A stretch of DNA of 64,000 nt from Bicyclus anynana (lineage: Eukaryota > Arthropoda > Insecta > Lepidoptera > Nymphalidae): the NCBI RefSeq assembly GCF_947172395.1, contig NC_069090.1, positions 16,698,962-16,762,961 of the forward strand. The letters run 5' to 3'. The position numbers and the translations under genes are program-made. The notes below the pieces were generated by a model. That model did not search any database. It saw nothing but the letters and a program-made list of their open reading frames with translations, and had not been told where the DNA came from. Below, piece by piece: positions 34,617-48,400 of this stretch. How positions within the stretch are numbered: position 1 is the stretch's first letter; the number at the start of each line of letters is the position of its first letter.

Positions 34617-34706
34617 CGGGTGGTTAGGGTAGGGTAGGGTCGGGGATTTTTAAACCCAGGACCTCGTTTATGCCACAAAGGCTAACCACGGTACTATCGA
34701 GGCAGT
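34617..34706 (-). mobile_element. tRNA-like SINE head fragment
   Basis: The minus strand starts CTGCCTCGATAGTACCGTGG and has AGGTCCTGGGTTTAAAAATC, resembling A and B boxes, then CCCGACCCTACCCTACCC. Short and family uncertain. Confidence 0.35.
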
Positions 34707-35055
34707 CAAACATTAGTTACAATGATGTGATTACATAAGAAGAAGAAAGAAGATTATTGTGGACATTGACGGTGTCATAGGTCACTGGTCCATTACACTT
34801 TTAATCGACATGATAATGAGAAAAACGTTACAATGAGATGTATAGGAAAGGAATTAATTTGATAAGAAGGCTGATGTTGGAAACATTTGGTTAAAAATAT
34901 AAAACTTTAGTTTTTTAATGAAATGCTACTTAAATATAACATTTACCCGAGATCGAAGTAAAATTCGTCGTTTTAGAAAAGAGAAATCTTTGCGCATGGA
35001 ATGTTTTTTAAAATAAATTAACCGACTTTATAAAACACAAACATGTTCTAGACTA

Positions 35056-35124
35056 AAAAGCCATAAATATAACAACGTATTTGTGTAGATATGACATAAA
35101 TACGTTGTTATATTTATGGCTTTT
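35056..35124. repeat. Perfect 27-bp inverted repeat, 15-nt loop
   Basis: Arms 35,056-35,082 and 35,098-35,124 are exact reverse complements, including GCCATAAATATAACAACGTA. The loop is GTGTAGATATGACAT. No target duplication was seen. Either strand would form a stable hairpin if transcribed, and the SLC26 1A pre-mRNA would include it. Confidence 0.85.
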
Positions 35125-36315
35125 CTATTGATCGGTTTGAAGGTGGTGCTAAAAACAAAATAGAACTTAAAGAGCGCTATCTATTTTGCTTGGCCTGACA
35201 TAGGTACAATCTTATATATTATTTTTTAATGTAGTACATATTTGTATTTTATGACGTCGGATGGTTGTTTTTGTGTTCATTATGTCAGTTGGATTTTGTT
35301 TTTTTATTATATTCACACTAACAAAACATGAGTTTCTACTTTTTACTAATACTAGGTACTTACTATTCTACTAGAGTTTGGCTAATTAATTAAAAAAAAA
35401 AATTATATGTGTGAAACATGGTGAAACATTACTGCGTATTGACAAATAATTGCAATTATCAAACTTGAGTTATTTAAATATTTGAAGTATTATTATGGGA
35501 ATGCACTCCATTTTGTTTTAAATTTGCCGGTCGATTCCAGTCTCTACTTTCTTTATCCAAACTGTAGGATTCTACTCGCTTATTATGTGATACCTACCTT
35601 AAACTTAGCAGTTTAATTATGGTTTATTATCAACTTTATAACAACGATTTAATCAAAGACATTTTTTGTAGCCATTGTAAACCAGTTCGAACTGGTTTCA
35701 CCCGACAATCGTCACTGAAACTTGAAAGAGATTTTAATTACGTAGCGAAATTTTTGTGCAAGAATAGTTGCCTCAAATATGTTGCCAAATGTTGTTCACT
35801 GGCCCGTCACATCTGAATCTGAACTATCAGCGTTATTGGTCCACTGGAATATATCAGTAACTAAATAATCTTAGAATACGACGCTATATCATTTTAGTTG
35901 TAAACTAATTAAAGACCATTAAACATTAACTGGTTGACAAATAAATTAATTAATCGATATAAATAGGACATTTAAATAATAAGGATAAATACAATACATT
36001 GCTAGCACAGCATTAGTGTGTTGTCCGTTTTGTGGAAATGTTATTTTTTTTAATTTTTAATGATATTTAAATAGTGAGAATAAATACTGAAAGTTGAGTG
36101 AAAATCTTAGGTTTCACAGTGAAAATATTTTTTTTAATATTCTAATTCCGTGAAAATTGTTATCAGTTTAATATATACGAGGATACGTTATTAAAAGTGG
36201 CTGAAAATATTTTATTTTTGTGATTTTGTAACATTAACAATAATTTATGAAAGTGTCACGATGAAAATTATTTGATTCATAAACGTATAGAGAATAAGGT
36301 TGCATTTTCAATAAA

Positions 36316-36425
36316 ATGCGTATTAAAAAGACGTTGTTATTCTTCGAAAGGGATTTCAGGAGGAATAACGTTGGCAGTGAGACTCAGCCATTGTTGCAAA
36401 ACGATTCTGATAGTGACGATGAAGG
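36316..36425 (+). CDS. SLC26 candidate first coding exon 1B
   Basis: ATG at 36,316 opens MRIKKTLLFFERDFRRNN and GSETQPLLQNDSDSDDE, ending in phase 2 before GCAAGT, a GC-type donor. An in-frame stop (TAA) lies seven codons upstream of this ATG, so no earlier start is possible in this exon. The acidic stretch next to a dileucine (ETQPLL) could be a sorting signal, which is inference. Phase matches exon 2. Confidence 0.65.
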
Positions 36426-39400
36426 GCAAGTATCTATATCTACTAGTGAATCCAGGGATTTAATATGACAGTGTTACTCGTTGATAATGTAGCTTACGTT
36501 GATAATATTACATACTAGTTAAAAGGACACACAATATACAGGGTGGTCGGGAGTAATTCCCATGATTCTAGGGTTACTGAAAATGATTTACAGAAAATTA
36601 ATTAAAAATGTTCAAAGAACATGTGTACTAAAATTAATATTTTCGGGGTAAATATTACGTATTTTAAAATGCAAGGGTAGGTAAAGGCGTGTGTTACATG
36701 GATAGTCGGAATTATTTGAATTAGTGCCTACTTTGTAAACATAAAAAGAATTTATTTTTTTACTGCATAACTAATATTTCGGCTCCTATAATTAGACTCA
36801 TCGCCAACTTAAAGTAATACTCCCGAGCTCCGAAAAAGTTTTTATGTTTTTCTAAATATCGCCTTTTTACCGAAAATTACCTACGTAGGTACTTGTTTAT
36901 TTTGGAATTAGTAAAGTTTACGAGGAAATTATAAAATACTTTTTGGTGAAATGCAAATCAAAACATGCCCTTTAGTAAACAGTTTAATTAGTTGTCACAA
37001 TAGTACTCACTTAAACAGTGTAATTGTCAGTAATTATTAGGTAATGGTTAACAAACAGCAACTTCTTAATGGATTGTTTATAAACTTTTATATTTTACTC
37101 ACGTAATTACCGTTCACGACAAATCTCACGACGTCCCGTCCCGATCATGCACAGACCCGTCCGTTCCACATTCCGCTGGGATGCTTAGCTAAAAAAAATG
37201 GCCGACGAAAACGACAATGCGTATGATGATGTGTGGGTCTTCTCCGGCCCGTGTGAACGGGGGCGGGCCTCGAGGCAGTGCCTCCTTGCCCGGACGTGTC
37301 GCGGGGACCTTGCTCCCCTTGTGTTTTCTTCCAACCCCTCCCGCGGTTGAGGCTTTTCAGCCTAGGGACCCGCGCGGACTGCGATTCCTCGTTATCCTGC
37401 GCAGGGGCGATGTCAAGTCCGGTGGGTGCGTCGTCCTCACCTTCCCCGTAAGTGCCTGTACCTGCAGGATCGGTCACTTAGAAAAGCTCCCGAGGTAGGG
37501 GACGCCCGTTCGCTGGTCTGTCGCGGTGTGGTGCGATGTCGCGGAGGTGTATGTTCGGTCCGTGGTCTGCGCGCGCGAACATACGGCACGCTAGAGCACG
37601 GACGAATCCCTCCACGGTGGGCGTCCTCGTGTCACGGTGGATGACGTCATTTCTGACATACCTCGGAGTGGCAAGGCGCAGGCACTTGGTCTGCTCTTGG
37701 TCTTGGTCTGCTGCTGCTGCTGTCACAGAACATAAAACGCTTAGCTAACACTGATTAGTTATAAAAAACGTGGTAGCTAGCATACGACAGTATATTCCAT
37801 TAGTTTAATTACTATACGAAATAGTCGTTATTTAGTCTGTCAACTTGCATTGTGTGCGGCAGCTTTAAGTGAAACAGTAGGTATAATTTATCTCTTTTTG
37901 TCATTGCAGGCTCCAGTCACGGCCGAGCCAGCAGTTCAACGTCATCCGAAGGGTGTACCAGCAGGATGCGCTGAACAAGGATGCCGACTACCAAGTCCCG
38001 ACTAAACCACGTGAGTGTCATTAAACAGAATTCGATGGAGACCCTTCAAATACCAAAAAATTGTTACTTGGGCATTAATTTTTGCATCTTGTAGATATAC
38101 CTAGAGAGCCGTGATAGCCCAGTGGATACGACCTCTGCCTTCGATTCCGGAGGCTGTGGGCTCGAATCCGATCCGAGGCATGCACCTCCAACTTTTCAGT
38201 TGTGTGCATTTTAAGAAAATTAAATATCACATGTCTCTAACGGTGAAGGACAACATCGCGAGGAAACTTGTATACCAAAGAATTTTCTTAATTCTCTGCA
38301 AGTGTGTAGTCTGCATTGGGCCAGGCGTGGTGGACTATTGGCCTAACCTCTCTTCTTCTGAGAGGAGACTCGAGCTCAACAGTGAGCCGAATATAGGTTG
38401 ATAACGGCGAGATATACCTATAGGTCAGGAGCGATCTATAAAGGAGTTGTTGTTCGAATATCTTTTTTTTTTAAGAATATTTGCCATATATTTTAAAACA
38501 TGACCAATATTCCCATTCACCTCCAACAAGTCGGAAAAGACTGTGCTAGGAGTGGGTGCGACAATAGACCAACGGGGTGGGGATGGAACCACCACCCCTC
38601 GGTGATGAGTCCGACCGTTCTTACTGTTGAGCTATTGAGGCTTGAGGATCTAAATCATTTGACTTTTCCAGTGGGCTACCGATGCAAGCGAGCCGTTCAA
38701 AGTTGCGGGTTCGGCGAGTGCCTCCTGAACTCCTTGCCCGTCGCAAGATGGCTGCCGAGTTACAGCCCCAAGAAGTTCCTGATTGGAGACCTGGTCGCGG
38801 GCGCCACCACCGCCGTCATGCATATCCCACAAGGTAAGTTTCATCGTCATCAGCATTATCAGCCGATGGACACAACTGGATGTACCTACTCCGACTTCCA
38901 AACTACATGGTTTGGAGTCGCTGGTTAGTTTATTATGAATCTATTCCGGCAAGTTCGTTTTGGATGTAGTGGTAATAAAGCAGACCACGCACGCTTGTGT
39001 ATATTGTTGCGGAGGACCTTATAACTCAGCAAATAAGGTCCACAATTGCTCGACAATATTTATGCCTACAGCGGTAGTTACCATCCCCTTGTATACCTTA
39101 CTACTAATCCAAAACCAAATAGACTTCCAAAAGTCTACATTAACTTGACGCACAATATATTATTACTTATTTGCCTTGTATCCCGGCTTCTACAATAGTT
39201 TTCAATAGTTTAACAATTATCTTTTGGCTGTGCATACCTAGATATTCTGCAGCAATTTGCCTTAATATTTAGAAGATTGGGAAGGGCTATCAATAATTAT
39301 AATTAGGGTAAATCCTGTAACGCTCTTGAATAACGGAGACGCGGCAGCCGTGTAAATTCGTGTTTTCCGTTTTCAAAGAGTGTAATTTGTTGTTAAATAC

Positions 39401-42400
39401 TATACACATATTAATATTAAAACTCAACACAATTACTCCGAAAATACAATTAATAATTGTAATAGCAACAGAATTTTAAGCATTACAATCCCCTGTATTT
39501 CAGGAATGGCCTACGCCTTACTTGCCGAAGTGCCGCCGATTGTCGGTCTGTACATGGCGTTCTTCCCAGTGCTCATCTACGTGATATTCGGAACCTCACC
39601 CCATGTATCCATGGGGACCTTCGCAGTCGCGTGCCTTATGGCTGGAAAGGTGAAATTTTATCAGCTTTTATTATCTGTGTTTCATATTGTGTAAGCTTAG
39701 GAAGTTTAAAAGAGCGCCGCGCGACGTGCAAGTTGTCCCGTTGTCTGGTAGAGAGCTGAAAGGAATAAACTTCTAGCAGAAACTGTCCCGTCATGGCTGC
39801 GCTTCGGTCACGCCTCGTCCCGTCGGACGCGACGGCGATGTGGCGAATACCAATGTTAATATAAACATTAAGGTGCTCACGTCACATCAGCGTCGCGTCG
39901 CCGTCCAGTCCGCTATCTGTCCAAACCATAAGTGTTATAGAATTGGTCTTTTACGATAGTTCTCTGTTCTTAAGGTACCATTTTGACTTTCAGGTGGTGA
40001 CCCAGCATTCGACACACCCTGATCTGATAAATGCAGTGAATGGCACTACTACACAAAGTAATGTTAATTTTATAGATTATTTAACTATTACTATTAACAT
40101 AATCGGTTGTTAGCAGAGAAAAGTGAGTGCTGATTCCGCCATAGCTTCAATTTCATGTAGTCTCAGAGATTAGTAGTTTAGTCTTCTGGAAAAACATTCG
40201 TTTCCTTTCTGAAGGTACAAGAAGATAATATTTATTATAACTCTCACCTTTGAATTCGTAACTGTGTTTTAATCTACCGCGATTCACGATAATAGTACGT
40301 ATTATGAACGTCATAAGGCAACTGTCACCGTATCCATGCTATCTGAAAAACACTTTATATATATTTTGCTGCTTCCAATATGGTCATTCAATTGTTTTAT
40401 GCATTGTCCTCAGGTCCATTTCTGTCAGTTGGATACACACCGCTCCAAGTTCTATGCGTACTCACTCTCACCGTGGGTCTGATACAGGTACGGTAATGGT
40501 AGTTTGTGCCGGTTTAGTTACAGGCACGGCTTAAGCTCACACATCAGGTTTATGGACATGGGCGGAATTTTATAGGACGTACTCCTTGAATACCCTACGA
40601 AGCGTTTTTCTGATTAGCCTTTCATCCGCATAATTCCCGTCCCGTGATAATGTAGCTTCTTTTTTAAATCGATCGGTTTATGGTATATATAACGTACCTA
40701 TATAAAGTCGGAAAGGGATCAGCACCGTATCAACTCGATCCGTCCAGTATTCTTGGTATGAAACGCCTTAATGCAACGCACATTAATCGGAATTGTTAAC
40801 GCAATCGCCTCGCTTGTCCCTCTCTCCCGTCCCGCGTATCGCCGCCAACCCGCTGTCGGCGAGACGATCCCTTTTCGAGTTTTTATGTGTGTTATGACCT
40901 TTAGGTGTGAAAGCATAACAAATAAACATTGCGAATGTTAGTTAGGATTATGTGTATCAATATATAGATGTAAATGCAGGTGGTGATGTGGGTGCTGCGG
41001 CTGGGCGCCGTGTCCACGCTACTGTCGGAGCCGCTGGTGTCGGGCTTCACCACGGCCGCCTCCTTCCACGTGCTGGCCTCCCAGCTCAAGGACCTCTTCG
41101 GCATCCGGCTGCCCAAGCTGGGCTCTAACTACAAAGTTGTATTTGTAAGTTTGTATACAATCTTTAATATACCTAAAAAGGAAAACAGTACATGTATAAT
41201 TATTATTTTAGTAGTAGAATCTTGTACAGAACCCTCAGGCGTCGGCGCAACTCTCACTTCATCACTTGTCCTATTTTTCATCAGTTGAAATGTGTAAAAT
41301 TTAATAACGTCTAATCAATGAGCTTGCGTTTGCCTCCAATTATGCCTGATGAAACCAATGATTTGTTATCATGTAAGTCGACAAGATCAGTCGGCTCAGT
41401 TATTTCTGCTGTTGATATTGTACGCTGTGGCTTGTTTCAGACAGTGATAGAAGTAGTGAAGAACATCCCCAACGCGAACTGGACGGCGTTCGGGATATCG
41501 GCCGTCGCGTGTCTCGTCATTTCCTTGAACAATGAGCTCTTGAAGGTATGGATTACGCCCTTGCACAAAAATTTAAAGAAGTAATCATCTAAGAAATGAC
41601 TAAAATTCCCCATTTACCCTAAAAATTAGCATAATGCTGTGCACTTAACGAAATTCACAAACAACAACAACGAGTTGATCATGAAATTAATCATCATCAT
41701 CAATCATCAATCATCAATTTACTTTAAAGTAAAATCGATCTAATGACTAAATATTTAAAGTTTACTTTGAAATATGTAGTTCGATGCTTAAATTTTAATC
41801 AATGTTTATAAATACGACCGAAGGTGTTTTAATAACGTCAAATTAGGAGACAATGTCTTTGTTATATTTAGCCGTGGGTAAGCAAGAGGAGTCGAGTGCC
41901 GGTGCCCATAGAGCTGATAGCGATCGTCGTCGGCACCTTGGCTTCTACTTTCGGCCACCTGAAGGAGAACTATGGGATATCTCTCGTTGGAACTATTCCT
42001 ACAGGGTGAGTAGGGGTGGGGTGGTGCCAAACATAAATAAAGACAAACATAACTCGATAATAGTTTTTTTTTTTCAAGAAAATGAATGTTTGCTAAAATT
42101 AGGCATAAAATCAGGCACAGGTTTGAACAAGCACTCAGTACTGAAGTCACCTTTGGGATGGGACTGCTAAATGCCAGCTCGCTGCATTAGATTCGGTTGA
42201 TCATCGCCCTAAGCAAATTTTAGGTGATGAATCGTCGACATGAATGTGAAACTGCAGACTAAACGGTCGGAACGTCACTTGTCTATCGTATTTTACTGTA
42301 TATACTTTAAAAAGTGCGCACAGAAACTGTTCATTCTAGTTCTTCCACCTCCATTCTACCATACAACATCGAGACGCCGTAAATATTGGCATTCTTTTCA

Positions 42401-45400
42401 TTCATTTTGAATAAAATCAGTTAATTCGTAATTGTCATATGTGTATGCTGTTTTTTGTTTACTGTTTAGAGTTTGGCTGTCACTTTACAGCCTACAACCA
42501 ATGCGAAACCTCCATCATAGAATAGAACATTTATTAATAAACAATCGAGGGCGAGAATTCACAAATAACTATGTCCCCCAGGTTGCCGGACGCAAACGTG
42601 CCACCCATTGAACTGATGCCGCAAATTGCGCTGGACGCGTTCACCATCACCATGGTGACGTACACCATCTCCATGTCCATGGCGCTCATCTTCGCGGCCA
42701 AGGACAAGTACGAGATAGACGCCAACCAGGAACTGCTTGCTTTGGTGAGATTTTACAAGATTATTAAGCCGTAGCATTTTTGGGGATTTGGGCAACGTTG
42801 TGGTTGTAAGCTCCATAACCCCTCTCCCATGAGCAGAAAGGCCTGACTCTATAGAAGGCCGTTAAAATAGGCCGATATGATTATGCCGTAGCATCCACAG
42901 AGCTAAGGCCGTGAGTGACGTTATCTCATTTTCCAAGATGCTAAAAAAGGATTTCAATGATTATGAAAATCATTTGACAATTTATGGATAGCCCCAAGGT
43001 ATTTTATGTTATACTTTATGTCTTTTAGATAACCTATAACTTAGAAGGCTATCATATGAAATAGAAGTACACATCATGAATGCGGTTGGATCATTAGAAT
43101 GTTTCAGTATGGTATTGTAAGCAATGTATTTGAGTTAGTACTATAGATAGAGATGAATTTGGCGACTTAGGCTGTGGGGTTCACAAGCCCTTTCAAGAGG
43201 CCTAAATCCCGTAGGTAGTGAACCTCCATTCGCTAATAATGATAATTCTGAATAAACGGTAAATCTGACTTTCTTGCTTTGACTACATACCTATTGTTAC
43301 TTTCATAAGTATTGTCTTTGAAGTTTGAAGCTTTGACTAATTTTTCAAACATTTCAAATTCCGTTCCAGTATAATTGTGATTGTGCTTTTGTTATACAGG
43401 GTGCTAGCAATGTGTTCGGCTCATTCTTCTGCTGCGCCCCACTCTGCGCCAGCTTGTCTCGCTCCTACATACAATACCAAGTAAGTCTACTTAATTAATC
43501 ATTAGTTTTGACAATATTAGCCATGTTATTTAAATATTTTCCCTTTAATTGATTGAGCCTATCCTCAGTGTGATGGACATTACTCATTTTTATGAAATTA
43601 ATTTGAGAAACTAAGAACTGGCATGTATAAACTCATTCCTTGTTCAACATTGAGTAGAGGAATAGCCTCCTCATTAATCCAGCAATAATATAAAATTTTG
43701 CAATTTGCTTGCTAGTTCCATAAGTTAGCGCGTTTAATCAGAAACACTCTTTCGCGTTATAATATTAGTGTACATTTAAAAATGTGAATTTAAAAAACCT
43801 TGTTTTACAGGCTGGCAGCAAAACCGGTATAACATCAACAGTGAGCGCAGTGCTGATCCTGTGCGTGCTGCTGTGGGTGGGCCCGTTCTTCGAGCAGCTG
43901 CCGCGCTGCGTGCTCGCGTCCATCATCGTGGTGTCGCTCAAGGGCATGTTCATGCAAGTCAAGGAACTCAACAAGTCAGTGCCTGTCTATCGTTATAACG
44001 TCAACCTTGCCAACTTGAGCCTCGGGGATTCTTTGCAAGACAGTATTTACTGTGATACAAATTCATCAGAATCGTAATGCAATGGCTCTGTTTGGGATAC
44101 CTAAGGTTACGGCTCTCCGTACCCGAGAACGTTGCACGCTTACCACTATAGTCTGGCAAGTGCGTTGATGACACTCCTATGATACGCGGGCGACGGGGGG
44201 AAAGGCTGCGAGGGTGTAAAATCGTGCGTGCGGGAAAGTGAAGTGCATCAGTCGTGGGGTTTTGATTAATCGCTACACGCCTCCCGGCCCGCGTGGGCCA
44301 TTGGGAGTGTTACGAACAAAGTTGCCGAGCTATATCACTACTGCTGTATCAACATGCGGTAAGCGAGCCGTAAGCGCAGCGTGACGTAGCCTTATGGTCA
44401 CCAGCCAGCCAGGCGATACGGTTACGATTCCTTTTCCAATGTTCTATGACCTTAAGAGGCTGCCACCCGAAATGGTGGCAAATTATAAACGTTATTACGC
44501 ATCTGAAAAATTAGCATGTCTGACACATTGGAACGCAGACATGTACGAGTGTACCTAGTTCCACGCAGTTCGTTAAAATAAAGAAACTGTAATTTCAGGT
44601 TCTGGAAGCTGAGCAAGTTGGACGCTGTGGTATGGCTCGTGACCTTCTTGGTGACTATGCTGGTCAACATAGATATTGGGTAAGTAACAAAGTAAACTTG
44701 AACTACCTTTACATACTATCTTGTCTTAAAATATTAAATGTCATACTCTTGTCATGGTGTTTGCGGTACAAATTTGCTTGAAAGAATGAAAGTGACCCGA
44801 AGAACTATCTTTTTTGTATTTCTAGACTCGGAGCTGGATTGCTGGCCAGTGTCGGCGCGCTGTTCTGTCGCTCACAGAAACCGTACACCTGCCTTCTGGG
44901 CCGAGTCCTCGATACGGACCTCTATTTGGATATCAAAAGATATCGTGCCGTAAGTATTCGTTTCCTAGTATAATACAGTTGTTACATTACCATGCCGTAA
45001 TTATCATCATTCACCAGGGCCAGGCCTGCTTGCTTATAAAAAAAAAACAATTGATAAATTATTTGACCCCATCTGACGAATATGCCACAGGACTCCGATA
45101 GTATAGTAACGCTACAGACTGTGTTATATCTCAATCCTCATTGGTTAAGTAAATAGCTTGTGCGACTATGGTTAATGAGGTTTAGATTGAAGATTGCATT
45201 CAGCCTAATAAGTAAGTTGATTTGTCTTTTCTTCATTGAAATGAAAACTTGAAAAAATATATCTTATTCACTCTTTGGCATGTATTTATTTATCAAAGTT
45301 ATTCAGACAATTTCTCCAATTATACAAGCCTAGTCATGGTCTTCACACAATCTTATTTCAAAGCGTAGATGTTTGCAGTTTATTCTGTAACTAATAGTCC

Positions 45401-48400
45401 TCGGCTCATCCACTCCAATTCATTGTTGTCATGGAGCAACATTACGATGAACTGTATTGTGGTGATTATGAATACGTGCAGGAGCACATCCACCCACCAC
45501 CTCACTAAGTCAAAAAGTGCAACTTCGTAGCTCAGAGAGTAAGGGTATCTTTTGTTTGGGAAAAGACGCATCTTTGAAGTAAATTATCAGGATACAGGAC
45601 CATTTAGTGTACTTTTTGGAATGTTACCTTGTATCGCATACAGATATTTCCAAAATAGATAAAATTGTGAATTAAAAATCCTCTCTTCAGAGTATTTCTG
45701 ATATTACTTGCATTTGCTCACGTTTCATTGAGATTTGTTTGAAAAGTCACAGATATTTTAAAGTATGTGCCTAATATTAATAATGTTTGACAATAACATT
45801 GAAAATGCCTCTTTGCCTTAACTGCTTGATATGTGCAGAAAGTGTATATATTTCCATTTTTTCGTGTTTTATATTTTAACTGCGTTTGGATCAATCACTG
45901 TTTATTTGTTGACATATTTTGATAGCTGACATATAAGTTATTATGAAAAGGCGTTGTAGAAATTGATTTACCAAAGAGGACTTTTAAAATAATTTGTAAA
46001 ATGGGTTTTCGTGCTCTTTTTTCTTTCCCCCTATTAATGTTTTGGTAATGCTCTTTAGATTCTTTCATTTAATTTTGAATGTATAGATAAAATTGGGGAA
46101 TGCTTCAGGTTGATAAACTCAATTCAATCTCAAAAAAATCATCTGTTTCTATCTCTACTATAGGCAGTAGTTCAACGGAATAGTAATAAGGTTGATGATG
46201 ATATATTTCGCACCATTTCCAGGCAGAAGAAATCCCCGGCATCAAGATATTCCACTACTGCGGCGGCCTGAACTTCGCCAGTAAGAACCTGTTCCGAGCA
46301 ACCCTGTTCCGCAGGATCGGCTACCTGAAGAAGCGAGACCAGAACAGAGATGACGACAGCAATTACAGCAAGAGCGACTTCGAGTGGGACTCCACTATTG
46401 GGAAAAGGGTATATATCTATTAATATGATTCCAACAAGTCATTATAATTTTATATGGTTATAATTGATGTACCACGTAGATAGTCCACCTGATGGTAAGT
46501 GGAAAATCATCTCTCTTTGATTGCGATGGGGCGAAAGAAGGATCGTTATTTGTCGACAATATCAATGTCTGTCTCTCGTTAGGAGATAATAAGGTTAACG
46601 CTAGCAGAACACGTACCAGTCAGCCAGAGGCGACGGTGTCAATTGTTGAGCTTCATCTTCCTTTACTTCACTGGTAGTTGTGACGGTGTAAAGCGCCATC
46701 TGTTGGTATGATGACGAAATCCGTACAAAACGCGCTCATAAAAGGTGCGAAGAATTGATTATATTATGGGTCGCTAGTGAATGGGCGTCTAAACCATAGA
46801 TGGCGACAGGAGCGTGTCTCTTTGTGTGAGATTGCGTTTCGTTTCAGGGTCGGAGTGTGCAAATTGGCAATTTTCGGGTAAAACAAACGTCGTGGGGGTT
46901 CAAAAACATATAATAAGGCACAAGAATGGTGTTGGCAAGCTTATGATTTGTGAATACAAAAATAAAAGGGATAAAGATTTTCTATTGTTATAGTTAAGAT
47001 TTGTATGAACGAACAAATTTTTTGATGCGTCGAACGAAAACGTGTGAGCCAAGGTTCTCGCCGGGGACACGGTTTCGGTCATTTTCTGGAAACAGCCACC
47101 ATGAGCTGAACAAAAATATCCGGGGGGAAGGATTTAATGTAGCAGGTCTGCTGAGACCAAAAACCTTAATTAAAATATTATGTTCAGCTCATTGAAAATA
47201 TAAGTTTATTAAGTCTTGGGAAAATCGCAGGAGTCTTCCTTCCCGTTGGCCATGAATTCGTATAGCGACTGAATTTAATATTTGGGGGATGGGCTAGAGA
47301 GAACTGATATTATCAGTGGGAAATAAAAATAAAAATAGGAAAAATAAGAAAGAAAGATATAAGAATGAGTTTCGAGAACCTTTGAGAATGTAAAAGGGTA
47401 ATTTAGGAGTTTTTACGAGTTTCGAAGAGGTTGTACGAATCCGTCGTGACGTCGCGGGATTCGTGGAAGGCTTTTAAAAAGATAATCATTTGCCGGTTAC
47501 AACATCCGGGAACGTCGCAAGCTGAGGCAGACGGAGTAGCCGTACCAGGTCAAGGGAGTCCGGCAGGACATATAACCGGGTAAAGACCCAGACAAGGTCA
47601 GTCCTATCCTGTTTACCAAGCTTGCGTTGATCTTCGGTGTTATGGACGAGCACATATCTATACAGTGTTAATTTCGGGGGGAATTTTGGATATTTGGACA
47701 TTGGATCTGAACCGTGTTCGGATATAATTTAAAGTTTAGTGCTTAACGATTTATGGTGGTATTTTGTATTTTGGTATTTTATATTCTGTACGTGGTATTT
47801 TGTATTTAGTATTATGTTCGCGGAACCATAAAAAAAAAAATGGCGCCCAACGTTTAGTTTAATTTAGTCAGTTTTAGTTTAGTTTAGTCAGTTAACAGGT
47901 ACCTTAACCTTTTGTTAAAAGTTGGCAGCATATTGCATCCAACGGTATTCGGTGCTTATGCTGGTTGAGACCATAAACAGCGTTCAATTCAAGTTACTTA
48001 GTTTAGTTATTAAATTTTCAATTTTAACTCAATTCACTTAATTTATTTAACCTAGTTGTTTAGTTTATTTTGTTAATAATTTAATTACAGTGGGTCATAA
48101 AGGTTCCTACAAAGGAAATATAGTTCAGTGACATAACTCAACGTACCTACTTTTACAAAAGTTGTCTGGTTTATATATAACTTTATCTTGTTTTTTGTTT
48201 AAACACTTATAGTTACATTCAGCGATTGTTTGAAATAGGGATTGCGGTCATAAATGATATCTGTATATTTGATTTTTTTTTTTTGTCTAATTTCAGGAAG
48301 TTTATTTGTAATAATATTCACTAATTAAAACTAGGGGACAGATAAAAGTTATAATTGAACTTGAACATACTAAACTACTAGAGTAGTATTTTTGTTTTAA

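Larger units (their letters stand above)
34041..36010. other. SLC26 intron 1A sequence with no further exon seen
   Basis: AT-rich. Contains the tRNA-like fragment at 34,617 and the hairpin at 35,056. Open frames at 34,313 and 35,619 lack splice signals or recognisable motifs. Confidence 0.35.

Noticed and set aside
4641..35124. CRISPR array or bacterial operon
   Set aside because: Repeats are dispersed or palindromic rather than regularly spaced, and the genes are spliced eukaryotic genes.
37145..37748. Several overlapping open frames on both strands
   Set aside because: Caused by the GC-rich Jockey-type fragment; only the minus-strand frame ending at 37,478 has protein similarity.
38500..38928. 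142-codon plus-strand frame as a separate gene
   Set aside because: It is antisense SINE family C sequence read through into SLC26 exon 3 and then into the intron.
46900..47082. Minus-strand frame repeated identically at 55,379-55,561
   Set aside because: Both lie in the LTRs; the duplicate frame only reflects LTR identity.
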